From the NCBI GenBank assembly GCA_033961575.1, contig CM066732.1, positions 55,478,501 to 55,542,500 on the forward strand: a DNA stretch of 64,000 nt, in the 5' to 3' direction. The DNA is from Aselliscus stoliczkanus. Taxonomy: Eukaryota; Chordata; Mammalia; Chiroptera; Hipposideridae. The notes below the pieces were generated by a model. The model saw only the letters and a program-made list of their open reading frames with translations. It searched no databases and was not told the origin of the DNA. The position numbers were made by a program, and so were the translations under genes. The stretch's first letter is position 1; every line of letters begins with the position of its first letter. Of this stretch, positions 22,861 to 36,500 are shown piece after piece.

Positions 22861-25800
22861 GGACGGAGCCGTCGGGCTGCGGACATGTGGGTGTTGGGGA
22901 GCGAGCTGCCAGACAGGCCTCGGGAGAAAAGCCCAGATGAAATTAATTTCCTGTACCCCCTTGGCCTGTGCCTCGGGACTAATTGGTGGCAGAGTTGGCG
23001 TGGGTGTGCCAGGCGAGCAAAAGCGGCAGGACGACAGCACTGTGGAGAGCGATGCCAGGCCGTTCCCCCCCAGGACCTGATGAGGGGTGGCTCTGAATCG
23101 CAGCCCCTGCTCCTTGGCCAGGACCCCATCAGCGCTCTTGGGGGGACTGGAAGCTCACCTCCAAATTCCCATGGCAGCCGCACCCACCTTCGTTCTGTTG
23201 TAACCCATGTGGACTCGGACACTCACTTCTCACGGGGGAAGGAAACGTGTGCCGACACACAGACATGGCGAGGCGGGGCAGGGCAACGGAGAAAGACAAG
23301 GGATGGGTGAGGCGTGCCCAGCTGCAGGCGCTGAGGGAGCAGCCCCCCATCGGCACGCACAGCCTGGCCCCCAACTGCCCACAGCCACCCAGCCGCGAGC
23401 GAGGGCCAGGAGAGGCAGGAAGTCAGGCCGCCGCCCTGAGCGCTGCCCCCAGCCGCACCGTCCACCCTGCCGCTCAGGGCAAGATGTGCCCCGGGCCCAA
23501 GGCCTTCCTGTGGGAGGGACCTCCTGTGTGCAGCCGTTTCCTGCGTGAGGTGAGGCCAAGAGCGTGGGACGTGAGGGGGCCCCGTGTCACAGCCCCCGGG
23601 CCCACCCCCGCACGGCACCTCCTCCCTACCCCCACCTCAACCGATGTCCCTGTTTTTAGCCAGAAACGAGGCAACTAAGGAGCTAACAAAAGCCCGACGT
23701 TTCCTCTGGGACTCGGTGGGTAATAAACACATAAATAATCAGATGCCTAAAATAAAATAAAACAATAAAACAAGGTGTGGCATGCAGGCCTCCCGTCTGC
23801 CAGAGCACAGGGTGCGACAGCACAGCAGAGGGTCCTGTCGGCCCTGCAGCTGACGTGGTGGCACCTCGGCCAGGTCACTGCGCCCTGCTGGGAACTGTCC
23901 ACTGGGCCACAGAGCCCGCTGTGAACCAAGGCCACAGGCGCACAGGGCTCGGGGACGCCAAGGGCTGCAGCGCTGACCACAGGCGCCGCCCACGCCTGCT
24001 AACGCCCTCCATCTTCACGGTCACTGAGTCTGCCAGAGGCGTCCTGCTGCCCACCACCACGTGGGGACAGCGGGCCTGTGCGTCCCTTCTGCCCGCCCTC
24101 AGGGGGCCACAGGCAGACTGCCCTGCATATCCCACAGAGGTGCCCTGGAGCCCCCGACGGCAGCCTGCTGTTTCTTACCTGTGCTTCCTGGCACCACCTG
24201 TCAAAGGAAGTGCCTGCCTTGGAGTCCGCGGCTCCACCTACAGCAGGCAGGGCCACCCGAGAGCCCCACCAGAAACGCAGCCACTGCTGTCACCTACGAA
24301 TGCGGCACCTGGAGATGCCAGAGACCTCAAGGCTTGGAGAGGGATTAGCGTGGTTTTGTTCCTGCATGGGGCCCAAATAAATCATCCTTCAGGTCACACT
24401 GTCCACAGGCCACGCTTTGCAGCCTGTTCCAGGTAAAACGTCACTGTGCAGGTCCGGCGCCAGAGGCCGAGGGAGGAAGGCTCCTCTTTCTAGTGAATTC
24501 TGGTCTGCAGCCAACGCAGGGTCCAGAAAGTGACAACAGAAAGGACCTGCAGCTTTAGGTCAAAGAACCCTGTGTCCCCGGGTCCTGAGCCTCCAGCTGT
24601 GCCCTAAGACCAGGAGGTTCCCAAGGTCAGCCGTGTGAACCCAGGACACTTCTGGCCCACAGAGGAGACGCCGGGCCCCCGTCAGCGAGCCTGTGCGGTC
24701 CCATGGCCTCGCCGCTCTCCGGCTTGTCCCCACTGAGATGCCCTGTGCAGGACAGCCACCCCTGAGGAAACTGGGAAGGCCTGGGGCTCATCGCCCCACT
24801 GGCAGAGCTCAGGCCACTTGTTACTCAGGACGCACAGAGGGACAGCCCCCATGCAGACACAGCACACGGGCTTGACCCTGACACCCAGGCAGAGCAGGCC
24901 CCATGCTTGGAGCATCGAAGTGGGCGGGGCGAGCCTGGGCGGTCCTGCTGGTCAGAATCACAGCTGTCGGTCCAGGAATGACCCGGTCCTGGCCACCCGG
25001 GGCCGTGGCTCCCTGACTGTGACATGAAGCTCCCTTCCCCCCGAGGTTGCTGAGCGGGGCCTCTGAGGAGAGCATCCCTGGGGAGAAATCTGCCTGAGCA
25101 TGAGGGGAAGCGGAGAGGAAGGGTTCCTGGGGCCCAGGACTTGCTGAAGCCACCATGTCAGCTACGTGACCCAAATGTCGTTTCTTTGCTTAAGGCCCTG
25201 AGCCAATCCGTGCAGACAGCATCCTGATGACCACCCCTAAACCCCGATGCCTGGAAACGGACAGCTGCCCGATGTGCTATAAATTGCAGAAGGCAGCGGG
25301 GGCAGATGTGCTGACCCCCCGAGGCCTGTGAATGGACTTCAGGGAGCCCATTGTCCCTGTGACTAAGCAAACACATGGCCGTGCCCGCAGGCACTTCTTC
25401 CCGAGGGGTCTGTAGGTGTCATTGGGGGGACACCCCTAAGTGGTCACGAAGATGTGGTAGAAATTCTCAGAAAGACGCCCAGGTGAGAAACACAGGCACA
25501 GAGTAAAAAGCAGCGAGGCCTCCATGTCACAGCAACGACTCACGTCCGTTGGCTCAGGATGTGCATTTTAGGGTGTGACAGGCCGCCCCCGGTGTGACAT
25601 GAGGGGAGCCGTGTCCCCCGGCTCCTCCGGCCCTCCCACGAGGTCCAGCCCAGGCCCGAAGGTTGGCTCCGGCCACAGACTTGTGGTTTTGCTTTCTTTT
25701 CTGCCTAGTCTCATTCTTAATCGGATGTTGTCACTTATTTGTCACCATTGTTTTGTCTCCTTTCTGCAGCCTAGCTCCACAGACATGAAAGGCCACGGCC

Positions 25801-27290
25801 GGTCTGGGGGTGTTCCCGGTTCTGAGTGCCGACACCGGGGGTCTCCACGTGAGGGCCCTTTACAAGGTGACACCTCATCAGACCGTCCGAGGTGACATGA
25901 GGTGGGAAGAGGGCCACCCCTCCTGGGGATGGTTCAGGGCCCCAGCACACGTTCCCGCCGGCCACACATTGCCCTCAGAGGTCCTCTCAAGACAAAACCA
26001 TGGCCCCCACATCTAGGGACATCAACCTCTGCCGTCAGCTGCGCTGTGCCTCCAGAGGCCCCACAGGCGCTGCAGTGACCAGTGTCTGGCTGTCTGGGTC
26101 CCCGCCCCTGCCATCGGTGGCCCGTGCCCACGGCACCATCTCCGTTCCAGCCTGCCCCTGACCCCTCCATCATACCCCCTCATGTCCCGATGGCAGACAG
26201 AGAAGGGCTGGCTCGCTGGTGGCCACCTCACAGCTCTGGCCTTCGGCCCAATCAGGACAACGGGTCACCTCTTTCCTGTCCTTGAGAGATCCCTCCCAAG
26301 CACAGCCGTACAGTGGGGTGGGGGCCCGGATGCAGAGGAGGGAGCCCGGGCCTGAAGCACCTGGGCCATTTTCTCAGGCTCTGTGCAGCCGTGTTGCCAC
26401 ATGACCATGGGAGGCACTTGAGAAGCCACGGGAGGTAACTGCAGGCGGCCGGTCCGTCTGCGGTCGGGCTCCGGGAGCGGACGGAGGCAGGATGGAGCCC
26501 CGTCGTGGGCTCGCTTTCCGCACCCTGCGCCGCCCCTCAGGTCCAGGCCCTCGGGCCCACTGCCCCCAGGAGGCGGTGGGCGTCGGGGAGCCCATGACAC
26601 CTAGCCTCTGACTCAAACTTGAGGGCCAACGGTCAAAGTCCTTCTGGAATGATGGCCGTTTTGGGGGCTGGGAGTGGGGTCAGCAACGGCAGGCCTTATG
26701 CTCAGCTGTACTGAGGTGGGGCAGCCTGCTGACCGTCCCGACAGCAGTGGCGGGCTCCCCGCTGGGCCTCAGCTATGGGGGGCCCCACTGGCCTCCCCCC
26801 AGGATGGCAGGGGGATGCGGTCAGTATAGGGGTGAGTGAGTGTCCTGCGAGCTGCCCTCCAGCCCCACGGGGAGGCCGGGGTGACGCCTTGGGGTGAGAA
26901 CAGCAAGGAGAAAGCTGTGGCCTCTCCCAACATGCGGCGCCCTTGTCATCTCTGCTGGGGCCATGGCCCACGCCCCGGGCTTGAGAGGTGGGCTCTGGGT
27001 GTTACTCTCACTGCGGCCAATCCTGGCCATGCCATCAGCACAGCATTAACTGGGGTGGGGCCTTCCTAGGACCCCAATTCCACAAGACATGCCCGGCAGG
27101 TCCGCATGCTGCAGAAAAGCCCCTTTCTCGTTCCAGCCGGATCCCCTGTCTCAGGCTTGTCACCGCAGCCCTTCAAACCCATTTGACTGGGTTGAGGCAC
27201 ATCACACTGTCACCAACTCAGCTTTCATTAGGCGGCTGCTGCTCTGTTAGCCCAGCCAAGCAGAAGGCCTCAAACACATGCACAAATTAA
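22861..27290. other. GC-rich intergenic DNA, no gene seen
   Basis: About 4.4 kb of GC-rich DNA. Frames are short, overlapping and of Pro/Ala/Gly/Arg-rich composition on both strands. No exon-like structure or repeat was recognised apart from a short AT-rich patch at about 23720-23775. Confidence 0.45.
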
Positions 27291-27770
27291 ATCGACATCC
27301 AAACTCCACCAATAGACAAAGCAATTTAAATGATATTCATTAGAGCGATGACAAGCCCTGATGAGGCTGCGGGAGCGACGGGGTTTCGCGGGCGCCGAGG
27401 CGGAACCACAGCCACTGCACCCCCTTTCTCAGCTCAGAAACGAGTCCTTCCTGACACCCCTGCCTGTCCCACCCGCTCGCGGCCCGAGTTCACCCAGCCC
27501 GGTTCCCGGACGTGGTGCAGCCAGGAGCCCGAGTCCCATCAGAAACGCTCCAATTAAAACATTTCAGCGTCTTGTAATTTCCCGTGGCCTGGGAGATCTC
27601 TAATTCACAGTTATGATGGTTATAAATGTGTCCCTGGGAGCCTGCTGGGGGAAAATCCTGGAAGCAAAATGTTGAAATGAAGTAACTTTTAAAACTCAAC
27701 CTTCCAAATTTAAAAAGTCATCTCCAAAGTCCTGTTTATACATAGTTTTTAAAGCGAAAGCAGGCTGGAC
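27291..27770. promoter_or_regulatory. Candidate conserved noncoding element
   Basis: Two AT-rich patches (27290-27360 and 27550-27760) flank a short GC-rich core. The text includes 'gatattcattagagcgatga' and 'ggttataaatgtgtccc'. It is not repeat-like. Regulatory role is inferred only from composition. Confidence 0.3.
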
Positions 27771-29210
27771 ACCCCATGCTCACCCCCTACCACCTCAGGC
27801 CATGTGGCCAGGGGACCCTCAGGCCCCACACGTGGGGGGAGGAGCCACGCCGGCCACACGCCACGTCCAGGTGACCCAGCCCCGGGGGAGGGTCCGAGTC
27901 CACTGGGCAGAGAGAGCGGGCGTCTGCTTCAGGCTGGGGTACAGGGAGGCCACGCCCCTCAGGTCTCCGGGCTGCGGCCCACGTGATATCCGCCACGGGG
28001 GCGGTCAGCAACTTCCCACGTGTATCATCTTATGCTGCAGGTTAATTATGCGTGTCCTTGGCTCTGATCAGCGATATCAGCACAGGAGGACGCTGCCGTC
28101 GCAGAAGCAGCCACGGAATGCGCCTCATCGCTGAAGCACGAGCCCTGCCTCTCGGAGCAGCTCGCAAACAAAGGCACAGGCAGGGCCGGGCCTCGGACTT
28201 GCTGTGCCGGCAGGAAGCCCTGCAGCGCGGCCCCGGAGAGCGGTCACCAGCCACGTGTGGCCACCGAGCTCTCGCCATGTGGCCGGTCCGAGTGAGGAAC
28301 AAAGTCTCGTTTTATTTCATTGAAAACGAAGTGCTGATGTGTGGCCAGTGGCCGCCCAGCGGACGCCAGGTGACGGGTCCCCACAGCGCAGCCTGGTTCC
28401 TGAGGAGCGAGCTGCGGGTGTGGCCACCGTTGTCGTCGGGAGTGATTTATGAAGAACGTCAGCAGGTGACGCCTACAGAGACGGTGGCACGGCAGCACCC
28501 CTGATCGTCTATCATTACAGTTTCCTTTTAGAAACACCTGGCTCCTTGGACCAGGGGTGCGGGTGCCGACCCCAAAATGCTGAGCCTTAGCAAGCTGCCG
28601 GCTGGCTGAAATCCCTCCTGGCACGCGGTGTGGTGACCCTGAGTCACCAGCTCGCTGACCAGGGCTGTCCGGACCTCACAGCCTGTCAGGCCGCTGCCCA
28701 ACAACGGGGCCAGTCCATCGGGTCGGCCGCAGGGAGTGTGGTCCTGATTCCAGGGGCCTCGGAGCCCTGGGGACCCTGCAGGGTGCGGCCTCCTGGCGAA
28801 TCGTCGGGGCAGCGCTGCCCTCACATCCGGGAGACCCAGCGGAGGACAGGGTGGAGGACAGCTCCCTGGAGAGCAAAGCTGGCGTCTGGTCACGTCGCAC
28901 TGGGCACCGGCGCCCAGCCCTGGGCTGTGACAGCCACAGCCCACACCACAGGGCGGCTTTCTCAGAGAGCAGCTTTTCTTCCCAGAAGCTTTGGACTCAA
29001 AGACGCAGCACAAACCTTTCCCAAAGCAGAGGGACCATCCCCAAAGCAGTGGCAGCGTCTGTTGCAAAGGCCAGGCAGCCGGCAGGCGGGCGCGTGGGGG
29101 CCCGAGCTCGCGCCGGGCCGGCTCCGCAGGTCAGCTTCCACGGAGGCGTGGGCTGGCACGGGCCCCCGGGGCCTGCCTTTCAGGCTCCTTTTGCCAAAGA
29201 TCACACATGC
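27771..29210. other. GC-rich intergenic DNA, no gene seen
   Basis: No gene, repeat or splice structure could be supported. A short AT-rich patch occurs at about 28020-28080. Confidence 0.45.
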
Positions 29211-29540
29211 TTCCGAATAAATCCCAAGGGAGAAAGAAGGTTAGTGTCTCCAGTACCAAAGAATAACTCCAGCAGAGTAAAAACGGTGATTAGCTAATAG
29301 GATAATAGCTATGATTTTAAAGTTAAAGTATTTATTATTAAAGAGTGGTGTTGGGGTTTTGTGTTTTCATTTCTGTGATTGTTTCCTATAATACATAGGG
29401 TGTTATTTTTGTGTTAAATAGTCAACAGGATACAGCGCAACTGCAATCCTCCAATTTCAAAAGAGCTGCGCCGATGAATTCGAAAAAATAACACCGTATG
29501 ATATTTTTCTACTCGATGCCTCAGAAAGCTCCGCAGAGTA
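29211..29540. promoter_or_regulatory. AT-rich island, candidate conserved noncoding element
   Basis: Unique-looking AT-rich text ('gctatgattttaaagttaaa', 'gtgttaaatagtcaacagg') sits between GC-rich segments. It has no poly-A tail, target-site duplication or known repeat signature. Confidence 0.3.
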
Positions 29541-29870
29541 TGCTTTTCACATGGGACTTGCTCCGCAGTCTTGTGCCCCGTGGCCGGCCCTGTCCTGCCG
29601 CCCCGGGGCCCTGCTCTCGGGGGCCAGCCGGCCTGAGGCGGGCAGTGAAGGGCCCCCGCCGGAGCGGCGGGAAGTGGGGGCCAGGGCCTGGTCTGTGTGC
29701 GGAGACCACAGCGCTGGGCTCCCGGCCCCCGCCCCCCGAGGCCTGGCCCTGCACCCCAGCCGCCCGCGAGCGGCGCCTCTGGGGGCTAGTCAATGCCTTT
29801 TCCCTTTTGCAGAATGAAAACAGAACGGAGGTGCCGGGAGGTCTGGACCCTCCTCACAGTGAACCCGCCT
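29541..29870. other. GC-rich segment between two AT-rich islands
   Basis: No gene supported. Frames on both strands are Pro/Ala/Gly/Arg-rich and overlapping. Confidence 0.4.
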
Positions 29871-30135
29871 AACTGTGCGAGGTTCTGGTTAATTATAGAA
29901 TTCTCGCCGCCTAAAACTTAAAGATACATCACTGATATTTTTGCTAAATGTTGACTGCAGCGAATGGCTGAGATGTGGCATATTGATTTCTTGTTGTGAA
30001 GTGGGCTGTTCAAGCCCCATTTAAGATTTTCATCTTGCATGTAGCCCTGAGCACATCATAGCATCATAAATTAGTTAAATTGCACATTTATCACAAATGT
30101 TATTTTAAGATACTGTGTAAATGTGATGGCTGGAA
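29871..30135. promoter_or_regulatory. AT-rich island, candidate conserved noncoding element
   Basis: Unique AT-rich text including 'ggttaattatagaattctcg', 'catcataaattagttaaatt' and 'cccatttaagattttcatct'. It has several TAAT-type cores and no repeat features. Confidence 0.35.
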
Positions 30136-31880
30136 GATATACAGGAGGGCTGCAGCAAGCCTGGGCTGGGCTGGGGTGAGGTCGGGGCCACCTGCACCCC
30201 TCTGATTAAATCCCTTCCTTGGCCGTGTCCCTCAACCAGGTCCCCCTCCCTGGACCTGGTTAAAGACCTGACTCCGGCGGCCCACCCCTCCCTGCTCTCA
30301 CATTCTCCGTCAGCGTCACCCGCAGGAGAGCGGCCACTGCTCCCCGGGCTGTGCCTGGAAGGCTCTTCCAGCCAGGAGAGGCCTGCGTGGCCTGGGGGGA
30401 AACGGCCCTCCATTGGCACGCGGGGTGAGGCCCGAGCCCGCCCATGATGCCTGGCCTGGGGGGTTGTTCACGACCAGGACCCTCGGCTGCCCAGCCGGCA
30501 TTTCCTCTCGAGGTCAAATTCATCTCTGGGCCCCTTGAAGTGAGTGCTCTCCTGTCCCGGCGACGAGCCCGGGTGCCCGGCGAGGGACGCCACCGCCGCC
30601 GCCCTCGGCCATTCTGCACTTCTGCACCCGGATGGAGAAGCCCATGGGGTGGGGCGCGCATGGGAATTGTGTCAGTTCCTTCTCCCAAACTGTAAAGAGG
30701 GGTCCACCATCGCTCGCACAAATCCCATCTCCCTTCAAGCCCCACAGGCCCGGGCAGCGATGGAAGTGTTGTCAGTTTAATCTGTTAGGCGCAGGACTCT
30801 GGGTTCTAATAAACCAATGCTATATTTAACCTGTGAAAAATTCGAGAGTAGAAATCTGGGCTCCAGGATGTGAGGTGCGGGAGGCATGGGAGGCGGGGGT
30901 CTGCCCCGTGAGCCAGGTCCCCGGGAACGTGCGGCATCCGAGCTCCTCCAGGTGACAGCCCACGGGGCAGAGAGCTGCTCGGAGAGGCGAGGGCCACGGC
31001 CTCGGCCTCGGGGACAGGACGGGCCCAGGACGCAGAGGGGAGGCCCAGCCAGCCGAGCGCCGCACGCCAGCGAGAGCACAGCCAGCTCGGCGCACGTCTG
31101 CCAAGAGCCGCTTGGAGTGGAGCGCCTTCCCTCTGAACGCCCGGGCGCCACGCTTTCCCGAGGGAAGGCGGGGCGGGCAGACTTGGACTCATCTTGACAA
31201 AAAGGGGTGGGGATGAGCGGAAAAAATGGAGGCGCGTTGCCAAACATCTCTGAAAGGGCTTAATTTAAATTTTTAATAAAAGAGTACTTTGTTAAGTCGA
31301 GGTGTTTTATGTATGACACGGATGTGAGACATGTCTCATTTGTATAATTCTAGGGTAGCAGCTCTGATGCCACACAGCCGCGAGATTGGTTTGCACACAG
31401 CAATAAAGGTATTTTACACGGTCCCGTGACGTCCCGTGCTGCTGGCATGAGGTGCCGGGCCAACAAATGCTTGTACCCATATACACGCTGTCCCCGCCGC
31501 CCTGGGGACAGATCAGCCCCGCAACTCCTTATCTGCGGCTGCTTGGGCCCCCTGCCCAGTGTGGCTGCTTCCTGCTGCCACCCATCTCATTCCACCGCAG
31601 GGCACTGCCCTGCAAACGCCTCAGCTTCCCATGTCCGGCGTGGGGGGCGGGGAGAAGCGACTCGCTGCCCCACGCGGGTCACCAGGTGTGTGACTGGACA
31701 CCCCCGAGAGGACCTACCCTCATGAAAGTGTTCTCCTTTCTGTAAAGGGTTCTCTCCTGGGGACATTCTCCCACGCCGCCCGAGGCCTGCCACCTGCGCT
31801 GCAAACACCCAAGTCCACGGAATCCGCCCTGGTTGCCGGGCAGCTCCTGCCTGCCAGCACCTGGCAGACACAGCAGCCAA
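30136..31880. other. GC-rich DNA 3' of TSHZ3, with a small AT-rich island
   Basis: Mostly GC-rich with chance frames on both strands. An AT-rich patch at about 31250-31430 ('taatttaaatttttaataaa', 'ggtagcagctctgatgc') interrupts it and may be conserved. No gene seen. Confidence 0.4.
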
Positions 31881-32490
31881 CCTGGTCATAAACAGGTCGC
31901 ATACGATTTAATTTTAACGTGCTCATTAGTTGGAGCACATTTCCGACATAATTGTGAACGCAACACAAAATTATAGCAAAAAGACAATTTTAATGCTGCC
32001 GTAGAAAAAAGGGTTATATGAAGAGTCACATAATGGTGGTTCATTGTCAACAACAAAACGGGGCACAGGGTGTGTTACAGTGTCTGTGCTGTTTACATGC
32101 CGATATTTTATACATAGGTTCTCGTATGGTGTCAGCTGTCAGTTACTTCTGCAAATTAACTGCCAAGAATGGAGACAAACAGGACCCCTCGGAGGGCCGG
32201 TAACCACGGGTTACCTCTCATAAGCCTAAAGATAAAGCTGCAGTGCGGGATCTTGGGGGAATAATTAGGAAGAACAAAACGGAAAGTTACCGACTGAAAC
32301 AAAAAGGCATCGCACGGGAGGACCCGGCCACCCGCAGGGCCGGCGAGCCAGTGCGAGAGGTGGCATCGCAGGACACCCAGGACTTTCAAGCAAAGTATTA
32401 CAGTACAAACATTTTAAAGGCTTTATCAATGTTTAGGAAATACAGTACAAGTTCCTCTTTTTTTCCTTTTTTTTTTTTCCTTTTCAAATA
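31881..32490 (-). promoter_or_regulatory. Conserved-looking DNA just beyond the TSHZ3 3' end
   Basis: AT-rich unique text such as 'acaattttaatgctgccgta' (near 31990) and 'ctgtttacatgccgatattt' (near 32090). It could be an extended TSHZ3 3'UTR from a more distal poly(A) site or a downstream conserved element. A pyrimidine tract of mostly T lies at about 32455-32486. Confidence 0.35.
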
Positions 32491-33527
32491 GACTTAACCC
32501 TTTGAGCACTGAGTTTATTTTGAGCATCCTTTGATTTCTAATAAATACCTTTAAAAATCATGTGCAAAATAGTTAGGGCGCTGCCTGCCGTGGATGTACT
32601 TCCTGGCCTCGTTTATTCACTGCTCAAAACAGGTGAGAGTGCGGCGGTAATAAATACATATAATTTAAACATGGACCTCTATCAATATAGATGCACTGTA
32701 AACAAACAGTCCTACTTTGCTTTCAGACAATGTTTCTGTATACTTTATAAATGCTATCTGTGGTATCTTCTGTATAATTTACAATGTTTGTATGTAAAAA
32801 ACAAAATCCATAGACCTTAAAAAAAAAAAGGACAAGAAATATACACTATACATAGGCACAGCTTATGCCCAGAGCATAGCAGGTACGTAAAACACCGTCG
32901 CTATAAATGCAGGAAAAAAGGTCATTGAACCACAATCACATTTTTCATAAGAGAGTCTGAAATCTATACAATATATACATCTATGTTTCAATGTGAAAAT
33001 AATATTCTTTTAAATTTCAAGGCGTGTTATACCCCTGCAGACCTGCATAAATGGAGGTTCATATTATTAATTATAACGAAGCTGGTACGGAGCTTAAAAA
33101 ACAGAGCTTCATACATTATTATCATTTTATTTTATTTTTTAACCAAATTAATGCAAAAGTGCTTCAAAGTACTCAGAGGGCTAAAGATGAAAGGGTGAGA
33201 AACGCCAGCACTCACGTCGTGTGCCTGGCTCCGGTACAAACGCGTAAGTAAACTGTCCGTGAATGCATGCAGCTCGGAGCACGGGGCTCGCAACTAAATC
33301 CCATGTACACAGAGTCCCGACCACGTCCACTGCGCTTCGGCCTCGCGGTTCCCAGTGGCCACGGCCACGAGCGCCTCTCCTAAGCGCTGCACTTACATGG
33401 AGCAGTCCGGCCGGCACGTAGCGGCTGAGCAGTTACAGCGAGGACGTGTGCCAGGGACGAGGCGGGGCCCGGGCGCCTGCCGGGCAGGTGCCCTCGGAGC
33501 GCGGCCAGCGCTGTCGGCCAGCCGACG
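32491..33527 (-). other. TSHZ3 3' untranslated region (end uncertain)
   Basis: It starts directly after the TSHZ3 stop codon on the minus strand. The composition shifts from GC-rich coding to AT-rich text with no open frame, as expected of a vertebrate 3'UTR. Minus-strand AATAAA hexamers occur at 33126-33136 (two overlapping), 32612-32617 and 32514-32519. The last two would give a UTR of about 0.9-1.0 kb. Which hexamer is used cannot be told from sequence. Confidence 0.55.
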
Positions 33528-36500
33528 CTACTGCTTCTCCAGCTCGCAGACGTACAGGAGGTGGTCTTCCGGGGACTTGCCGTGGGTCTTGCTGAGGTGG
33601 AGCTTGACGGCGTGCTTGCTCGCAAAGGTCCGGTTGCAGAGCTTGCACTGGTAGGAGGTGCCCAGGTCCTCCTCGGGAGAGGGCGCCATCAGCTTCTCTG
33701 ACGGCGACTTGGTTTGTGCTATCTGATTGTTAAGCTGCTCGGCGGACAGTTTGGACAAGTCCCGGAGCCGGAAGCCCAGGTGAGACTCCAGGTGACTGAT
33801 GTACGTGGAAGGAGTCCTGATTTGGGACGCACAGTCATTACAGAAGAACACGGGGTGGCCCGTGTCCAGGTTCTTGAGGAACTTTGTCCCCCCTGTCCTC
33901 CTCAGCTGGTACTTGACGTTGGCCAGCCAGTGGCTGATGGTGGTCATGGACAGCCCCGTGAACCTGGAGATGTGCATGCGCTCCTGGGGGCTCAGGTCCG
34001 ACATGACGTACTTGCCCTCCGGCGTCTGCCGCAGGCTGGCGGCGAACTGGGCCTGCAGGATGAGGAGGTGCTGGGGGTTCCAGTTGGACTGGCGGCCCTT
34101 CCGCTTCTGGGCGGGCGTCGTCTCCTCAGCCTCCTCGAGGGTGGCCCCGTCGGTGTCCGACTTCTCGGACACGCTGGACGGCGTGGAGGACTTGGACGTG
34201 TGGGTCTCTGTCAAGTTCTTGAGCATGTCGGAAATGTCCGACAAAGCATTCTCGCGCAGCGGCGAGCTGGACAGGAAGGACACGACGGCAGAGGCCTTTG
34301 CTGGGGTCACGGTGGAGGAGGAGGTGGCCGGGGACGTGGAGGCGGGGGACAGAAGCACTGAGCCCAGAGGGCAGCCCTTGTCGCTCTTGCCTTTCGTCAG
34401 GTCGATGGGCTGGTCGTTGCTGACGTGGTAGAAGTAGCGGTCCAGCTGCTCGGCCTTCTTGGCCGGCGGGGGCGGGGGCGTGGCCACGGCCGCCTTCTCG
34501 GCCAGGCTGTGGCTCATCTTGAACAGCATGCTCATGGGGTCCAGGACGGGCAGCGAGGGCTTGGCGGCCTTGCCGAGGTGGATGTTCATGACGGACTGCA
34601 GGGCGCTCAGCGGGTTCACGAAGGGCTGCTCCGGGGGATGCTCGGTGATGATGGCCGTGCTGCTGCTCAGGACACTGGGCGCCGGCTTCGCCGGCTCCTG
34701 GCCGTTGGCCACAGGCTCTGCCAGGGGGCTGCCCTCCCTGCCGCCGTCCCGCCGGGGGCTGGGGCTGCCCTCCTGGCCACGGCAGCCCCCGTCGCTGGGT
34801 GCCTCCCTCTTGATGGGCTCGCTGGTGTCGCTGCTGCAAGGGGACGGGGTGGCCCGCTTGGGCGGGGAAGGCGTGCACTCCGGCTCCTTCATTTTTTCCT
34901 CCACTCTGGCCACTTTCTCCGTGACTTTTTTCACCAGCTCCTCCATGGCATGGAAGTTTGTCTTGGGCATGGGTGACGTCTGGCTGCTGGGTGGGGACGC
35001 CAGGCTCTGGCTTTTGTGGGGGGAGAGGATGTCGCTGCTGCCGAACATGGGTTTCAGGGGTGCGCTTTTCACCGACGAGCCCAGGGACAGCTTCATCATG
35101 TTGGGGAGCTGGTAGGCGGCGTGGATGCTGGGGTAGCCCCCCCAGCTGGGGGTGCCGTTCTGGGCCTTGTTGATGGCGGACGTCACGGTGTTCTCCAGGG
35201 ACTTGAGGATGTCCAGGCCCCCCTTGGGGCTCTCTTCTAAATCGCTTTCAGTCAGGTAGTGGTACTTGGAGGAGACATCATACTTCTCCTCCTCCTCACA
35301 GGCCTTGTCCTTGTCCTTGGCTGTCTCGTCAGGGGCAGCCTTCTCCTTGTCCACTTCCTTCTTGACCTCCACATGCAGCTTTGGGGACGTGCTGGCTGGA
35401 GTGTGGGAGGGGGAGGTGAAGGTGGTGGCGGCCAGCGGCACGGACTGCACCTTGTCGTCCAGCAGGGTCGTGACGGTGGGCGTGACGGGCGCCTCCATGA
35501 TGGGCTTCCCCTTCTTCATGGCCGAGTTAGTGACCTTGATGAAGTGGCCGGTGACCATCATGTGGGCGGTGAGCTCCTGCAACGAGTCATGGGAGCTGCC
35601 ACACTCCATGCACTTGAGGATCTGGGACTTGCGGGCCTCAAAGTGCCACGCGTAGCTGGCGCCGTTCTGGTGGCCGTAGCGGTTGTTGGGCGTGATGTAG
35701 GGGCTGGCGGCCTTGGGCAGCGCCTCGCCCGAGTCCGACAGCGCCGCCTTGGGGGTGCCGCCCGCAGAGTCCGGGGAGCTGGGCGGCTCCAGCTCCAGGG
35801 GCGCTTTCCTGCGAGCGGCCGGGAGGATCTTGGCGGCGACGGGCGTGACGGGCTCCTTCAGAGGCACTTTCTGGTAGTGTTTGGTCTTGATCATGTGGAC
35901 GCTCAGGTCCTGCAGGGACTCGAACGAGTGGCCGCAGTACATGCACTTCAGCACCTTCTGGGCGTCCTCCTTGCCCTCCATCTCCAGCAGCGAGCGCTTG
36001 CGCGGCTTGGACCAGCGGCGCGGGTTGTCGGCGTCGGCCTCCTGGTTGTCGTCGCGGTAGTGGCCCGTCTCGTTCATGTGCACCGTCAGCTGCACCAGCG
36101 TGTCGTAGGCGGCGCTGCAGTCCTTGCAGCGGAACTTGCTGGCGCCCGTGAAGATGGAGCCGTAGAGCTTGCTGCTCTGCCGGTACAGCTGCACGGTGCT
36201 GAAGAGGCTGGGCTCGGGCAGCGCGCGCCCCTGCGACACCTGCTGCAGCGTCTTGGCCATGGCGCTCTGGTGCCAGTCGAAGCTGCCGCTGCCACAGCTG
36301 CTGCTGCTGCTGCTGCTGCTGCTGCCGCCGCCTCCGTTCTTGTCGGCGGCGGGCGGGTGCAGGTGCAGGCTGAGGCTGGACCAGTAGGACTTGGACAGGA
36401 AGTTGTTGTACACGGCCTTCATCTGCTCCAGGCTGTCCGACACGCCCGTGTCCTCCGGCGGGGCCGCCGGGTCCTTGCTCTCCTCCTCGTTCTTGACGGA

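Noticed and set aside
22861..27290. Many overlapping frames on both strands in GC-rich DNA
   Set aside because: High GC lowers stop-codon frequency. None shows a domain, splice pattern or frame preference.
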